Source of the DNA: Paracoccus sp. (in: a-proteobacteria)
GTDB lineage: Bacteria; Pseudomonadota; Alphaproteobacteria; Rhodobacterales; Rhodobacteraceae
Length of the DNA: 42,585 nucleotides
Assembly (NCBI RefSeq): GCF_030604785.1
Contig: NZ_JAUVVF010000030.1
Span: 1-42,585 of the forward strand
Reading direction: 5' to 3'
The notes below the pieces were generated by a model that was not told where the DNA came from, ran no database searches, and saw only the letters and a program-made list of their open reading frames with translations. Positions 16,513 through 25,504 of this stretch are shown here, piece by piece. Numbering within the stretch: the stretch's first letter is position 1; each line of letters opens with the position of its first letter. The position numbers and the translations under genes are program-made.

Positions 16513-17433
16513 TCAGGCCGGGCGGATGCGCTCCACCCTGCCCCGCCGGTCCAGCAGCAGCACCTCGCGCAGATCGCCCAGCAGGGTGGCCGCGGCCGCG
16601 ATCTCTTCCGTGCTCATCAGGCAGGCCGCCGTCGAGAACCCGTCGGCCATGGCCGCGCTGTCCGCCACCACCGCCACGCTGGACCATAGCGGTTCCTCGC
16701 CGCCAAGCGGGTTCAGGATATGGAAGATGCCGGGCGCCACGCTCAGCGCACCGGGGCTGGACACGGCCAGAGCCGTATCCTGCAAGGCCACGCGGCCAAA
16801 GCGGCCCCGCTCGGGGTCCAGAACGCCCATCCGCCACGGCCCGCCCGCCGTCGCCGTCTCGCCGATATCGACGCAGAGCCGCGTTAGACCCGCCTCGCGC
16901 AGGACCTGCCGCACCGCGTCGCTGGCCGCCCCCTGCGCGATCCCGTTCAGGCTGAGCGCCTGCCCCGCGTCCAGATGCAGGCCGCGCCGCCCCGGCGCGG
17001 GCAATGCGACGCGCCCCCAGCCGACCAGCTCCCGTGCCGCGCTGATGTCGCCGCCCGTCGCATGGGCCAGCCACAGCGGCTGGATCGTCGGATCGAACCG
17101 CCCCCCGGTCGCGCGATGCAGCCGGTCGCAGAGGTCCAGCATCGCCCGCCAGCGCGCATCCAGATCGGGCAGATGCCCCGCCGCATTCAGGCGCGACAGG
17201 TCGGAGGCGGCGCGGAACAGGCTGAACCGGGCCTCGTAGGCCTCGATCTCGTGTCGGGCACGGGCAAGGGCGGGGCGCGTCAGCTCGGGTGGTCCGTCCA
17301 GCGTGATGCTGACCTCCGCGCCAAGCGCCACGCCCCGCCATGTCAGGCGCGGCGCGGGCACGGCACCGGCCGAGCCGGTCAGCCCGGCAGCGGCCGAGAT
17401 TGCCAGAAAGCGGCGGCGCGACAGCCCGCTCAT
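16513..17433 (-). CDS. apbE: FAD:protein FMN transferase (ApbE), Tat-exported
   Basis: ApbE attaches FMN covalently to Thr of periplasmic flavin-binding domains. The 306-residue protein begins with a Tat signal (SRRRFLAISAAAGL; twin Arg at 6-7). Family motifs follow: YEARFSLFRAASDLSRLN, GGRFDPTIQPLW, LSLNGIAQGAASDAV, the Gly-rich CVDIGETATAGG, and the metal-binding DGFSTAACLM near the C-terminus. It overlaps the NosR-like gene by four bases (ATGA), so the flavin acceptor and its transferase are translationally coupled. In denitrifiers the same pairing is called NosX with NosR; here there is no nos cluster. Confidence 0.92.
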   Translation of the reverse strand: MSGLSRRRFLAISAAAGLTGSAGAVPAPRLTWRGVALGAEVSITLDGPPELTRPALARARHEIEAYEARFSLFRAASDLSRLNAAGHLPDLDARWRAMLDLCDRLHRATGGRFDPTIQPLWLAHATGGDISAARELVGWGRVALPAPGRRGLHLDAGQALSLNGIAQGAASDAVRQVLREAGLTRLCVDIGETATAGGPWRMGVLDPERGRFGRVALQDTALAVSSPGALSVAPGIFHILNPLGGEEPLWSSVAVVADSAAMADGFSTAACLMSTEEIAAAATLLGDLREVLLLDRRGRVERIRPA

Positions 17434-19538
17434 GCGCCGGCCTCCTGCGGTTGCGGCACAAGGGCCGGGGGTCGCGCCCCGCTCCGCCCGGCGCGCCTTG
17501 CCGCAAGGACCAGCGGCACGCAGCGGCTTTGATCATCATGGATCGCGACGCAGTCAAGGCATTGGAAGCATTCCGAATAATCGATCCGGCCGCTTTTCTC
17601 GATGGCGCCATAGTTGCACTTTACGCGGCACAGCTGGCAGGGGCTGCCGCATTCGGCGCGCCGCGCGATCCAGTCGCGCCCGCGCAGCAGCCCGCCAAGG
17701 GCCATGAAGGCGCCAAGCGGGCAGAAATAGCGGCAAAAGCCCTTGAACAGCACCATGCCCAGGGCCAGCCAGAACAGGGCATAGGCCACAAAATACCATT
17801 CGCGCTGGAAATGGACGGTGATCGCGGTCTTGAAGGGCTCGATCTCGGCGGCCTTGTCCACATGCTGCGGCGCCAGAAAGACCAGCGCGGTCAGCCCGGC
17901 CAGCGCGACGTATTTCAGCGATTTCAACCGCCGGTCCCACCGGGCCGAGGGGTTGATCTGCGGCAGACGCAGCGCCCGGCCCAGGTGATGCGCGAATTCC
18001 TGAAGCGCCCCGAACGGGCAGAGCCAGCCGCAGAAAAGCCCCCTGCCCCAGAGCACGAAGCCCAAGATCGCCGCCGCCCAGACCAGCAGCGAGAACGGGT
18101 CGTAAAGAAGGAAGGCATAGCTGCCCCCCTCGACCGCGCTGCGCAGCACCGCAAGGGGCGTGACGATCGACAACTGCCCCTGCCCCCAGAAGCCCACGAA
18201 GCCCGTCATGACCGCGAGGATCAGCAGCCGCGCGGGCGTGAAGTGCCTCCAGCCCGCCAGCCGGTTCATCCGCGCGCCAAGCGCCCAGACCAGCGCCCCC
18301 AGACCGATGGCCAGCAGGACCAGATCGACCTGCCGGTTCTGAAGCGCCTCAAGCCAGGGCGGCACGGGGACGGGCGGCACCTCGCGGATGAAGAACCGCT
18401 CGTCGGTCCGGTGCTCCAGCGACAGCTCGACCCGGCCGATCTCGGGGGTGATGTAGCCATGTTCGCGCACGGCCTCGACCAGCAGGGTGAAGGGCTCGGC
18501 CGGGTTGAAGCCCAGCCTGCGGTCGGTGCGCAGGATCAGCGCCGTCCCCTCGGGCGCGCCGGGGGCCAGATCCACCAGGAAATCGGCATCGCGCAGCGCG
18601 ATGGGCAGCCCGCCCTGTTCGGCCTTGATCAGGTCGGGGGCGGTGTTGCGGACGAAATCCTCGCTGACCAGCCCGTGCCGCCCTGCATCGATCAGCAGCA
18701 GGAACTCGTCCGTCGGTGCCACGCCGCGAAAGCGGTCCATCTGGTCGATGGTGGACTGGTCCAGCGCCGCGCGGGCCAAGGCCGGCGGCGTCACATCGAC
18801 CAGCCACAGGTCCAGATAGGGATCGTCCGGCCGGGCCCGGGCCTCGGGATCGGATTGCGCCCAGATGGTGCCCGCAAAGGCCGCGTCGATCTGGGCGTTG
18901 GTGACCAGCAGGCGGCTGACTAGGCCCTGCGCCACCAGATCGTCCCATGTCAGCGCCTCGACATGGTCGAAATCCGGGCGCGCGGCGGGGGCGGCGACGC
19001 GGCCCTGCAGTTGCTCGCGCGCGACGGTATGGGCGGCCGCCATGATCGATTCATGCGCGATCCGGACCGAGGCCGTGGCCTTCGTCACCCCGTCCAGATG
19101 CACCAGCGCCGAGCCGCTGTCGGCGCCGCCATAGGGCGTGCCGATGGTCATGGGCGACCAGATCGACTTGCCCGCATATTGTTCGAAGAACTCGCGGAAC
19201 GGCCCCTCTCCCATGCCCGAGACAAAGATCGGCTCGTTGTGGTGGACCAGCCGCACGGTAACGATGGTCCCCTCGCGGTCCAGCACCACGACCACGTTGA
19301 CCGGCGCACCGGCAAAGCCCGGCAGCGGCGCATAGGGCTGCGTGGTGAAGGCATAGCCCGCCGGCGCGCCGCCCGAGTTCAGCACCCGGTAAAGGCCCTG
19401 TTCGTTCAGCGCCTCGCCCAGGGCGAAGGGCGGCGGGACATAGGCCAGCATCTCGTCGGCCGACAGTGCCTGGGCCCGCGCCTGCAAGGGCAGAAGGCCG
19501 ATCAGCAACACGAGGACGAGGCGAAGCAGCGACATCAT
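17430..19538 (-). CDS. NosR/NirI-family membrane protein: FMN-binding domain plus polyferredoxin
   Basis: The 702-residue protein has a signal peptide (cut after about ARA, residue 22). A periplasmic FMN-binding domain follows, with the probable flavinylation site DGVTKATASV (Thr155; Lys stands where many have Gly or Arg). A second periplasmic region runs to about 385. After it come six or so membrane helices with CGWLCPFGALQE and CRYFCPLGAFMAL, the two Cys-Pro motifs of this family. The C-terminal cytoplasmic part has two 4Fe-4S motifs: CGSPCQLCRVKC (630-641) and CFQCLDC...C (657-673). Such proteins pass electrons across the membrane. It is coupled to apbE and lies after a PQQ dehydrogenase, not nosZ. 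The fold call is firm; the partner is unknown. No clear ribosome site is seen at 19538. Confidence 0.9.
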   Translation of the reverse strand: MMSLLRLVLVLLIGLLPLQARAQALSADEMLAYVPPPFALGEALNEQGLYRVLNSGGAPAGYAFTTQPYAPLPGFAGAPVNVVVVLDREGTIVTVRLVHHNEPIFVSGMGEGPFREFFEQYAGKSIWSPMTIGTPYGGADSGSALVHLDGVTKATASVRIAHESIMAAAHTVAREQLQGRVAAPAARPDFDHVEALTWDDLVAQGLVSRLLVTNAQIDAAFAGTIWAQSDPEARARPDDPYLDLWLVDVTPPALARAALDQSTIDQMDRFRGVAPTDEFLLLIDAGRHGLVSEDFVRNTAPDLIKAEQGGLPIALRDADFLVDLAPGAPEGTALILRTDRRLGFNPAEPFTLLVEAVREHGYITPEIGRVELSLEHRTDERFFIREVPPVPVPPWLEALQNRQVDLVLLAIGLGALVWALGARMNRLAGWRHFTPARLLILAVMTGFVGFWGQGQLSIVTPLAVLRSAVEGGSYAFLLYDPFSLLVWAAAILGFVLWGRGLFCGWLCPFGALQEFAHHLGRALRLPQINPSARWDRRLKSLKYVALAGLTALVFLAPQHVDKAAEIEPFKTAITVHFQREWYFVAYALFWLALGMVLFKGFCRYFCPLGAFMALGGLLRGRDWIARRAECGSPCQLCRVKCNYGAIEKSGRIDYSECFQCLDCVAIHDDQSRCVPLVLAARRAGRSGARPPALVPQPQEAGA

Positions 19539-19602
19539 GGGCCAAGGCTATGCCTGCCGGGCCGGGCCTGCCTATTCGACTTTCGGCAGGGGCGGGGACG
19601 TG

Positions 19603-19629
19603 AAAAACCCGGCCGCAGGGGCCGGGTTT
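19603..19629 (-). terminator. Rho-independent terminator after the PQQ dehydrogenase gene (minus strand)
   Basis: On the minus strand AAACCCGGCC and GGCCGGGTTT form a ten-base-pair stem (19620-19629 with 19605-19614) and run into TTTTT. It is 22 bases past the dehydrogenase stop, so the NosR-like gene is either read-through or has its own promoter in the remaining 64 bases. Confidence 0.87.
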
Positions 19630-19651
19630 CGCAGTGTCGCGGATGACGCGA

Positions 19652-21397
19652 TCAGTTGGCCGAGGCCAGAAGCTGGTCCGGGATGCGGAAGGTCCAGACT
19701 GAACCGCCCTGGTTCAGATAGGACACCTCCTGCGCCACCTCGCCACCCCAGAGCGGCACGGCCCCGCCCCAGCCCGAAACGACCGACAGCCATTGCACGC
19801 CGTCCTCGTCTTCCCAGGTGATCGGCTGGCCCGTCACGCCCGAGCCGGTCTGGAACTGCCACAGAACCTCGCCCGTCTCGTCGTTGATCGCCTGGATGTA
19901 GCCTTCGGGCGTGCCATAGAACACCAGACCGCCCGCCGTCGCCATGGTCGAACCCCAGAGCGGCGCGCCGTTGGGAACCTCGAACTTGATCTCCATCGTG
20001 TTCGGGTCGATCGCCTTCAGCGAGCCGATGTGGTCCTCGAACAGCGGCTTGATGGTGAAGCCCGCGCCCAGATAGGCCGCGCCCTGACGATAGGTGATCG
20101 GCTCGTTCCAGATATCCATGCCCCATTCGTTCGAGGGCACGTAGAAATAGCCCGTGCGCTGCGAATAGGACATGTGCTGCCAGTTCTTGCCGCCCAGGAA
20201 GCCCGGCACGGCCCAGACGACCTCGCCCTTCTGCCCGTCGGCCGAGGCCGCGGGGTTGCCCGGACGGTTCTCGGGGTTGTAGATCGGGCGGCCGTTCTCG
20301 TCGATGCCGCTGGCCCAGGTGATGTCCTTCACGAAGGGCATCGCGTCCACGAAGCTGCCATCCTCGCGGTCCAGCACGTAGAAGAAGCCGTTGCGGTCCG
20401 CCGTGGCCAGGCGGCCATTGCCGTTGGCGTCGGTGAAGGGCACGACCTCGTTCACGCCGTCGAAATCCCAGCCCTCCCAGGGGGTGGTCTGGAAGTGCCA
20501 CTTGATCTCGCCCGTGGCGGGGTCGAGGCCGATGCGGCTGGCGGCATAGAGGTTGTCCCCCTCGCGCAGGTGGCTGTTCCAGGGGGCGGGGTTGCCGGTG
20601 CCGAAGATCAGCGTATCGGTCTGGGCGTCATAGCTGCCGCCCAGCCAGGGCGCGCCGCCACCGGTCTTCCACATATCGCCCGGCCAGCTGGCATTCAGCG
20701 TGCCGGTCATGGTGCTTTCCTCGCCGTTCAGCTCACCCATGTGACCCTCGATCACGGGGCGGCGCCAGACCAGCTCGCCGTTCTCGGCGTCGCGGGCCTC
20801 GACGGCGCCGACGATGCCGAACTCACCGCCGGAATTGCCGGTGATGACCAGTCCGTTCACGATCAGGGGCGCGGCGGTGTAGCTGTAGCCCTCGCGGTAA
20901 TCGGCGATGCGCTTGTTCCAGACGACGGCGCCGGTCTTGCGGTCCAGCGCGACGATGCGCGCGTCCAGCGTGCCGAAATAGATGTTGTCGCCGTAGATCG
21001 CCGCGCCGCGGTTGATCACGTCGCAGCAGGGCAGGATGCCCTCGGGCAGGCGGGCGTCGTATTGCCAGATCTTGCGGCCGGTCTTGGCGTCCAGCGCGAA
21101 GACGCGGCTGTACGAGCCGGTCACATACATCACGCCGTCATAGATCAGCGGCTGCGATTGCTGGCCGCGCTGGCGTTCGCCGCCAAAGCTGAACGACCAG
21201 GCGGGGAACAGGTTCTGCACCGTCTCGCGGTTGATCTGGTCCAGCGGGCTGTAGCGCTGCCAGTCCCGGCCCATGCCGTTGGTCACGACCTGGGTCGTGA
21301 TGGTCTGGTCGTTCAGCAGATCCTCCTCGGTCACCTGCGCAAAGGCGGCGGGCGCTGCCATCATGCCGATACAGGCGGCCATTACGAACTTGTTCAT
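19652..21397 (-). CDS. PQQ-dependent alcohol dehydrogenase, ExaA/ExaF type with lanthanide signature
   Basis: This periplasmic quinoprotein has 581 residues with a signal peptide ([20 protein letters not shown]). It is an eight-bladed propeller with several tryptophan-docking repeats (e.g. [15 protein letters not shown]). The vicinal disulfide is C124-C125 in [15 protein letters not shown], as in quinoprotein ethanol dehydrogenases. Metal and catalytic residues: E192 (GEFG), N269 (GTGNPAPW) and catalytic D311, followed at +2 by D313 (GWDFDGVNE). The +2 Asp is the mark of lanthanide-dependent enzymes (XoxF, ExaF/PedH); calcium enzymes have Ala, Ser or Thr. Overall sequence is ExaA/PedH-like, not XoxF, so ethanol or other primary alcohols and aldehydes are likelier substrates than methanol. 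Start ATG 21397 follows GGGAGGAGAGAGG. Confidence 0.93.
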   Translation of the reverse strand: MNKFVMAACIGMMAAPAAFAQVTEEDLLNDQTITTQVVTNGMGRDWQRYSPLDQINRETVQNLFPAWSFSFGGERQRGQQSQPLIYDGVMYVTGSYSRVFALDAKTGRKIWQYDARLPEGILPCCDVINRGAAIYGDNIYFGTLDARIVALDRKTGAVVWNKRIADYREGYSYTAAPLIVNGLVITGNSGGEFGIVGAVEARDAENGELVWRRPVIEGHMGELNGEESTMTGTLNASWPGDMWKTGGGAPWLGGSYDAQTDTLIFGTGNPAPWNSHLREGDNLYAASRIGLDPATGEIKWHFQTTPWEGWDFDGVNEVVPFTDANGNGRLATADRNGFFYVLDREDGSFVDAMPFVKDITWASGIDENGRPIYNPENRPGNPAASADGQKGEVVWAVPGFLGGKNWQHMSYSQRTGYFYVPSNEWGMDIWNEPITYRQGAAYLGAGFTIKPLFEDHIGSLKAIDPNTMEIKFEVPNGAPLWGSTMATAGGLVFYGTPEGYIQAINDETGEVLWQFQTGSGVTGQPITWEDEDGVQWLSVVSGWGGAVPLWGGEVAQEVSYLNQGGSVWTFRIPDQLLASAN

Positions 21398-21643
21398 CCT
21401 CTCTCCTCCCAAGGGGCCGGGCTGGACCGGGCGACGGTGACGGCACGGCAGAACAGACACCCCGGCAGTATCAGCAAGGCGGGACGGAGTTGGAAATTGC
21501 ACATTGGTCTTAGGCCGGCAGCCGCCGCGCGATGACCCAAGCGGGCGATGTGCCGGCACCCGCGCGCCGGCCATTCGGCTCGCGGCGCGCAGGGTCGCGC
21601 CAGCAGAGAACCGCGTTCAGGCCGCGACCCGGGGGCGGCCGCG
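21398..21643 (-). other. Control region upstream of the PQQ dehydrogenase gene
   Basis: These 246 bases carry a strong ribosome site next to the gene and an AT-richer patch (about 21485-21510, minus-strand CAATTTCCAA) that may be near the promoter. Imperfect GC-rich inverted repeats occur further upstream. I cannot assign a specific regulator site. Confidence 0.35.
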
Positions 21644-22678
21644 TCAGACGGCGCCGCTGTCGATGACGGCGCCGTACCAGCCGAGGCCGTCATAATCCTC
21701 GTACCCCAGCGTGCGCGCAAAGCAGAGCCGCGCGCCATCCGCCATGAGCAGGCAGCCCGTCCGCTCTTCCGATCCCAAGGGCAGGCGCGTCAGAAAATCG
21801 CGTTCATGCGAGTCGGCGATGATGCGATGCTCGGCATCCAGCAGCAGCACGCGCCGCGTGGACCATTCCTCGTCGGTAAAGGCCGCTTCGTCGCGCACGA
21901 TCATCTGCGCCTCCTTCTGCCAATCGAAATAGACGGCCAGCACGCCGATGGGCTCGGCCTCCGGGGCGCCCTCGCGCCGGACCGGGGTGGCATAGACCAG
22001 AACCTTGCGGCCGCCATGCATGCTACTTTCATGGACATCGGACACGGCATAGTCGTGCCCCGTCGCCAAGCCCGCGGTGCGGTCGAACCAGTTCCGCGCG
22101 TCGACGGGCAGGTGCCGCCCGCCCGGCACGACGCCACCCGCGGCGCTGGCAAGCACCCGGCCCTCCATATCGGTCAGGACCAGGTCCAGATAGACGGTGT
22201 AATAGCGGTGGATCGTCGCCAGCCGCTGCTGCGCGCGGGCCAGCAGGGCCGGGCAGGGCCGGGCCAGCGCCTCCCAGAAACCGGGATCGGTCGCCCACCA
22301 GCGCACATCGGCGGTGCGCTCGAAGAGGTTGCGCACGATCAGCTGCACCAGCACATGCGCCTTTTCGATCATCGCACGCTCGGACGCCTCGCGCAGCGCG
22401 CCGGTCAGGTTCGCCGCCGTCTTTGACGCCGTCTGCACATAGCTCAGCACGTCCTGCCGGAACTGGTCGGCATTGTCCTTGGTCTGGCCGGACAGCATCT
22501 TCATCTCGGCCGCCACGACCGAAAAGCCCCGCCCGTGATGGCCCGCCCGCGCGGCCTCGATCATCGAGTTGACGGCAAGGATATGCGACTGCATCGCCAC
22601 CTTGTCGTTCAGCCTGCCAAAGCTGTCCACCCGTCGCGCGATGTCGTCGATCGTGCTGGTCAATTCCGTTCCGCGCAT
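21644..22678 (-). CDS. Soluble sensor: MCP signalling-tip segment followed by a Cache-like domain
   Basis: Counted from ATG 22678 the protein has 344 residues. Residues 32-63 (HILAVNSMIEAARAGHHGRG, then FSVVAAEMKMLS) match the hairpin tip of methyl-accepting chemotaxis proteins (standard form [22 protein letters not shown]). Residues about 100-340 resemble a double Cache sensor (VYLDLVLTDMEGRVLASAAG, NWFDRTAGLATGHDYAVSDV, IGVLAVYFDW). I see no signal peptide and no membrane helix. The order is the reverse of ordinary chemoreceptors, so this is a cytoplasmic sensor. AGAGGG precedes 22678; an in-frame ATG at 22705 lacks a ribosome site. It lies upstream of the PQQ dehydrogenase on the same strand and may regulate it, but that is inference. 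Confidence 0.8.
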   Translation of the reverse strand: MRGTELTSTIDDIARRVDSFGRLNDKVAMQSHILAVNSMIEAARAGHHGRGFSVVAAEMKMLSGQTKDNADQFRQDVLSYVQTASKTAANLTGALREASERAMIEKAHVLVQLIVRNLFERTADVRWWATDPGFWEALARPCPALLARAQQRLATIHRYYTVYLDLVLTDMEGRVLASAAGGVVPGGRHLPVDARNWFDRTAGLATGHDYAVSDVHESSMHGGRKVLVYATPVRREGAPEAEPIGVLAVYFDWQKEAQMIVRDEAAFTDEEWSTRRVLLLDAEHRIIADSHERDFLTRLPLGSEERTGCLLMADGARLCFARTLGYEDYDGLGWYGAVIDSGAV

Positions 22679-22865
22679 GGGATGCCCTCTGTTCGCTTCA
22701 GCCATGGTTACGGCCGGGAACAGGACAGTTTAGGCCGCACCGGCGCGTTCCGTGCGGCGGCGGCGCACATTGCCGTCATCACGGGCAGGACCAGTCGTCG
22801 GCGCCTGGCGCGCGACGCCGCTCTGGGGGCTTGCGCGAAGCGGGGCGCGCGCTTAAAGCCGGGCC

Positions 22866-24425
22866 ATGACACAGCATCAGCGCCTTCTGATCATCGATTT
22901 CGGCAGCCAGGTGACCCAGCTCATCGCGCGACGTCTGCGCGAGCTGAACGTCTATTGCGAAATCCATCCCTTCAACCTGCTGACCGATGCGGCGCTGCGC
23001 GAGATGGCGCCGCAGGCGATCATCCTGTCCGGCGGCCCGGCCAGCGTGACCGAGACGGGCAGCCCTCGCGCACCCCAGGCGGTGTTCGAGATGGGCGTGC
23101 CGGTCTTCGGCATCTGCTACGGCCAGCAGGTGATGATGGAACAGCTTGGCGGCGCCGTCGAGGCGGGCCACCATGCCGAATACGGGCGCGCCTTCATCGC
23201 CCCCGCCGCGGGCCACAAGGGCGACGGCATCTTCGCCGGCCTGTTCGAGACCGGCCGCGAAGAGGTCTGGATGAGCCACGGCGACCGCGTGACCCGTCTG
23301 GCGCCCGGCTTCGAGGCCATCGGCACCTCGCCCAACGCCCCCCTTGCGATGATCGCGGACGAGTCGCGGCGCTTCTACGCGGTGCAGTTCCACCCCGAGG
23401 TGCATCACACCCCGAACGGCCGCCGGATGCTGGAGAACTTCGTCCGCATGGCGGGCTTCACCGGCGACTGGACGATGGCCTCCTACAAGGACGAGGCGAT
23501 CCGCAAGATCCGCGAGCAGGTGGGCGACCGCAAGGTCATCTGCGGCCTGTCGGGCGGGGTGGACAGCTCGGTCGCGGCGGTGCTGATCCATCAGGCGATC
23601 GGCGACCAGCTGACCTGCGTCTTCGTCGATCACGGCCTTCTGCGCCTGAACGAGGCCGAGCAGGTCGTGGCGATGTTCCGCGACAATTGCAACATCCCGC
23701 TGATCCACGCGAATGAAAGCGAGCTGTTCCTGGGCGCGCTGGAAGGCGTCAGCGACCCCGAGGTCAAGCGCAAGACCATCGGGCGGCTGTTCATCGACGT
23801 GTTCCAGAAATATGCCAGCCAGATCGAGGGCGCGGATTTCCTGGCGCAGGGCACGCTTTACCCGGACGTGATCGAAAGCGTCAGCTTCTCGGGCGGCCCG
23901 TCGGTCACGATCAAGTCGCACCACAATGTCGGCGGCCTGCCCGAAAAGATGGGCCTCAAGCTGGTCGAGCCGCTGCGCGAACTCTTCAAGGACGAGGTCC
24001 GCGCGCTTGGCCGCGAACTGGGCCTGCCTGAAAGCTTCATCGGCCGCCACCCCTTCCCCGGCCCCGGCCTCGCCATCCGCTGCCCCGGAGAGATCACCCG
24101 CGAAAAGCTCGAGATCCTGCGCAAGGCGGATGCGGTCTTCATCGACCAGATCCGCAAGCACGGCCTCTATGACGAGATCTGGCAGGCCTTCGTCGCGATC
24201 CTGCCGGTCCGCACGGTGGGCGTGATGGGTGACGGCCGCACCTACGACTATGCCTGCGCGCTGCGCGCCGTCACGTCGGTCGACGGGATGACGGCGGATT
24301 ACTACCCGTTCACCCACGAATTCCTGGGCGAGACCGCGACGCGGATCATCAACGAGGTCAAGGGCATCAACCGCTGCACCTATGACATCACCTCGAAGCC
24401 CCCGGGCACGATCGAGTGGGAATGA
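22866..24425 (+). CDS. guaA: GMP synthase (glutamine-hydrolysing)
   Basis: The 519-residue enzyme turns XMP to GMP with glutamine and ATP. The N-terminal class-I amidotransferase has nucleophile C84 in GICYGQQ and the His-Glu pair H176/E178 in FHPEVHH. The ATP-pyrophosphatase domain has the PP-loop SGGVDSS (229-235). The C-terminal dimerisation domain has [11 protein letters not shown] and ends KPPGTIEWE, as in all GuaA. Full length, with no lesions. It is divergent from the Cache-sensor gene (about 187 bases between) and ends at a strong terminator, so it is a single-gene unit. Confidence 0.98.
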   Translation: MTQHQRLLIIDFGSQVTQLIARRLRELNVYCEIHPFNLLTDAALREMAPQAIILSGGPASVTETGSPRAPQAVFEMGVPVFGICYGQQVMMEQLGGAVEAGHHAEYGRAFIAPAAGHKGDGIFAGLFETGREEVWMSHGDRVTRLAPGFEAIGTSPNAPLAMIADESRRFYAVQFHPEVHHTPNGRRMLENFVRMAGFTGDWTMASYKDEAIRKIREQVGDRKVICGLSGGVDSSVAAVLIHQAIGDQLTCVFVDHGLLRLNEAEQVVAMFRDNCNIPLIHANESELFLGALEGVSDPEVKRKTIGRLFIDVFQKYASQIEGADFLAQGTLYPDVIESVSFSGGPSVTIKSHHNVGGLPEKMGLKLVEPLRELFKDEVRALGRELGLPESFIGRHPFPGPGLAIRCPGEITREKLEILRKADAVFIDQIRKHGLYDEIWQAFVAILPVRTVGVMGDGRTYDYACALRAVTSVDGMTADYYPFTHEFLGETATRIINEVKGINRCTYDITSKPPGTIEWE

Positions 24426-24445
24426 AGGGCGCGCGCCCCTGACCG

Positions 24446-24472
24446 AAAGCCCGCCTTCCGGCGGGCTTTTTC
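24446..24472 (+). terminator. Rho-independent terminator of guaA
   Basis: AAAGCCCGCC (24446-24455) pairs with GGCGGGCTTT (24460-24469) around TTCC and ends in TTTTT. The A-rich left arm would also serve as a minus-strand terminator for ribD, whose stop codon touches it. Confidence 0.92.
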
Positions 24473-25496
24473 ATGCGCCGCTTCCGGGCGCGCCGATGGT
24501 CCAGCGGTGGAACAGGTCGTTGCCCAGACGCCGCGTCTCGGCCAGCCGGAAACGCGGCGCGGCGGCAAGGCCGGGCCAGTCGGTCGCGCCGATGGCGGGA
24601 CGGGCCGCCGCGCCCAGCGCCAGACCGGCCGTGTAGCCCATCACCTGATCGACCAGCCCCGCCCGCAGCAGGTCCGCGGCCAGAACGCCGCCCCCCTCGC
24701 AGTAGAGCCGCGTGATGCCGCGCTGCGACAGTTCGCGCATGATCTCGGGCAATTCGCCCTGCATGAACCACAGCGGGCCATGCGTCGCATCCTCGGGCGG
24801 CATTGGCGGCGGCGAGCCGCGCGTCAGCACCACGCGCACCGGCTGGCGCGGCGTGGCGATGCCGCGCACGTTCAGATGCGGCAGATCGGCCCGCGCCGTC
24901 CGGGCACCCACCATCACCGCATCATGACTGGCGCGCATCGCATGGACATGCAGCCGCGCCTCGGGTCCGGTGATCCAGCGGCTTTCTCCATCCGGCATGG
25001 CGATGCGGCCGTCGAAACTGGTCGCAAGCTTCAGCGTCACGAAAGGCCGCCCCCGCATCAGGCGGCTGAGAAAACCGGCCTGCAACCGCGCGGCCTCGGG
25101 CGCCAACACGTTCTCGGTCAGGGCGATGCCCCCCTCGCGCAGGATCGCGTGGCCTGCCCCCGAGACGCGCGGATCGGGGTCGGTCATGGCCGAGACGACG
25201 CGCGCGATCCCTGCCGTGACCAGCCCGCTGGCGCAGGGCGGCGTGCGGCCGTGATGGGCGCAGGGCTCCAGCGTCACATAGGCCGTGGCGCCGCGTGCGG
25301 CCTCGCCCGCCATGTCCAGCGCCATGCGTTCGGCATGGGGGCGCCCGCCAGGCTGGGTCCAGCCGCGCCCCACGACGCGGCCATCCCTGACGATGACGCA
25401 GCCCACCGCCGGATTAGGCCAGACATTGCCCAGACCGCGCGCGGCAAGGCGCAGGGCATGGCGCATATGGCGGATGTCGTCCTCGGGGGCGCTCAC
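24471..25496 (-). CDS. ribD: Riboflavin synthesis deaminase/reductase RibD
   Basis: This bifunctional 341-residue enzyme of riboflavin synthesis has two domains. The N-terminal cytidine-deaminase-like domain has zinc ligands in HAE (54-56) and C79/C88 (EPCAHHGRTPPC). The C-terminal NADPH-dependent reductase domain runs from about residue 145 (PFVTLKLATSFDGRIAM, YCEGGGVLAADLL). It lies eight bases after nrdR on the same strand, an arrangement common in alphaproteobacteria. The stop lies inside the terminator it shares with convergent guaA. Confidence 0.96.
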   Translation of the reverse strand: MSAPEDDIRHMRHALRLAARGLGNVWPNPAVGCVIVRDGRVVGRGWTQPGGRPHAERMALDMAGEAARGATAYVTLEPCAHHGRTPPCASGLVTAGIARVVSAMTDPDPRVSGAGHAILREGGIALTENVLAPEAARLQAGFLSRLMRGRPFVTLKLATSFDGRIAMPDGESRWITGPEARLHVHAMRASHDAVMVGARTARADLPHLNVRGIATPRQPVRVVLTRGSPPPMPPEDATHGPLWFMQGELPEIMRELSQRGITRLYCEGGGVLAADLLRAGLVDQVMGYTAGLALGAAARPAIGATDWPGLAAAPRFRLAETRRLGNDLFHRWTIGAPGSGA

Positions 25497-25504
25497 GCCG
25501 CGGA

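Noticed and set aside
16513..21397. Denitrification (nos) gene cluster
   Set aside because: NosR- and NosX-like genes are present but no nosZ, nosD, nosF, nosY or nosL; the neighbour is a PQQ dehydrogenase.
19652..21397. XoxF-type methanol dehydrogenase
   Set aside because: The lanthanide Asp fits, but the PCCDVINRG and GHMGELNG blocks are those of ethanol-type (ExaA/ExaF/PedH) enzymes, and no xoxG or xoxJ is adjacent.
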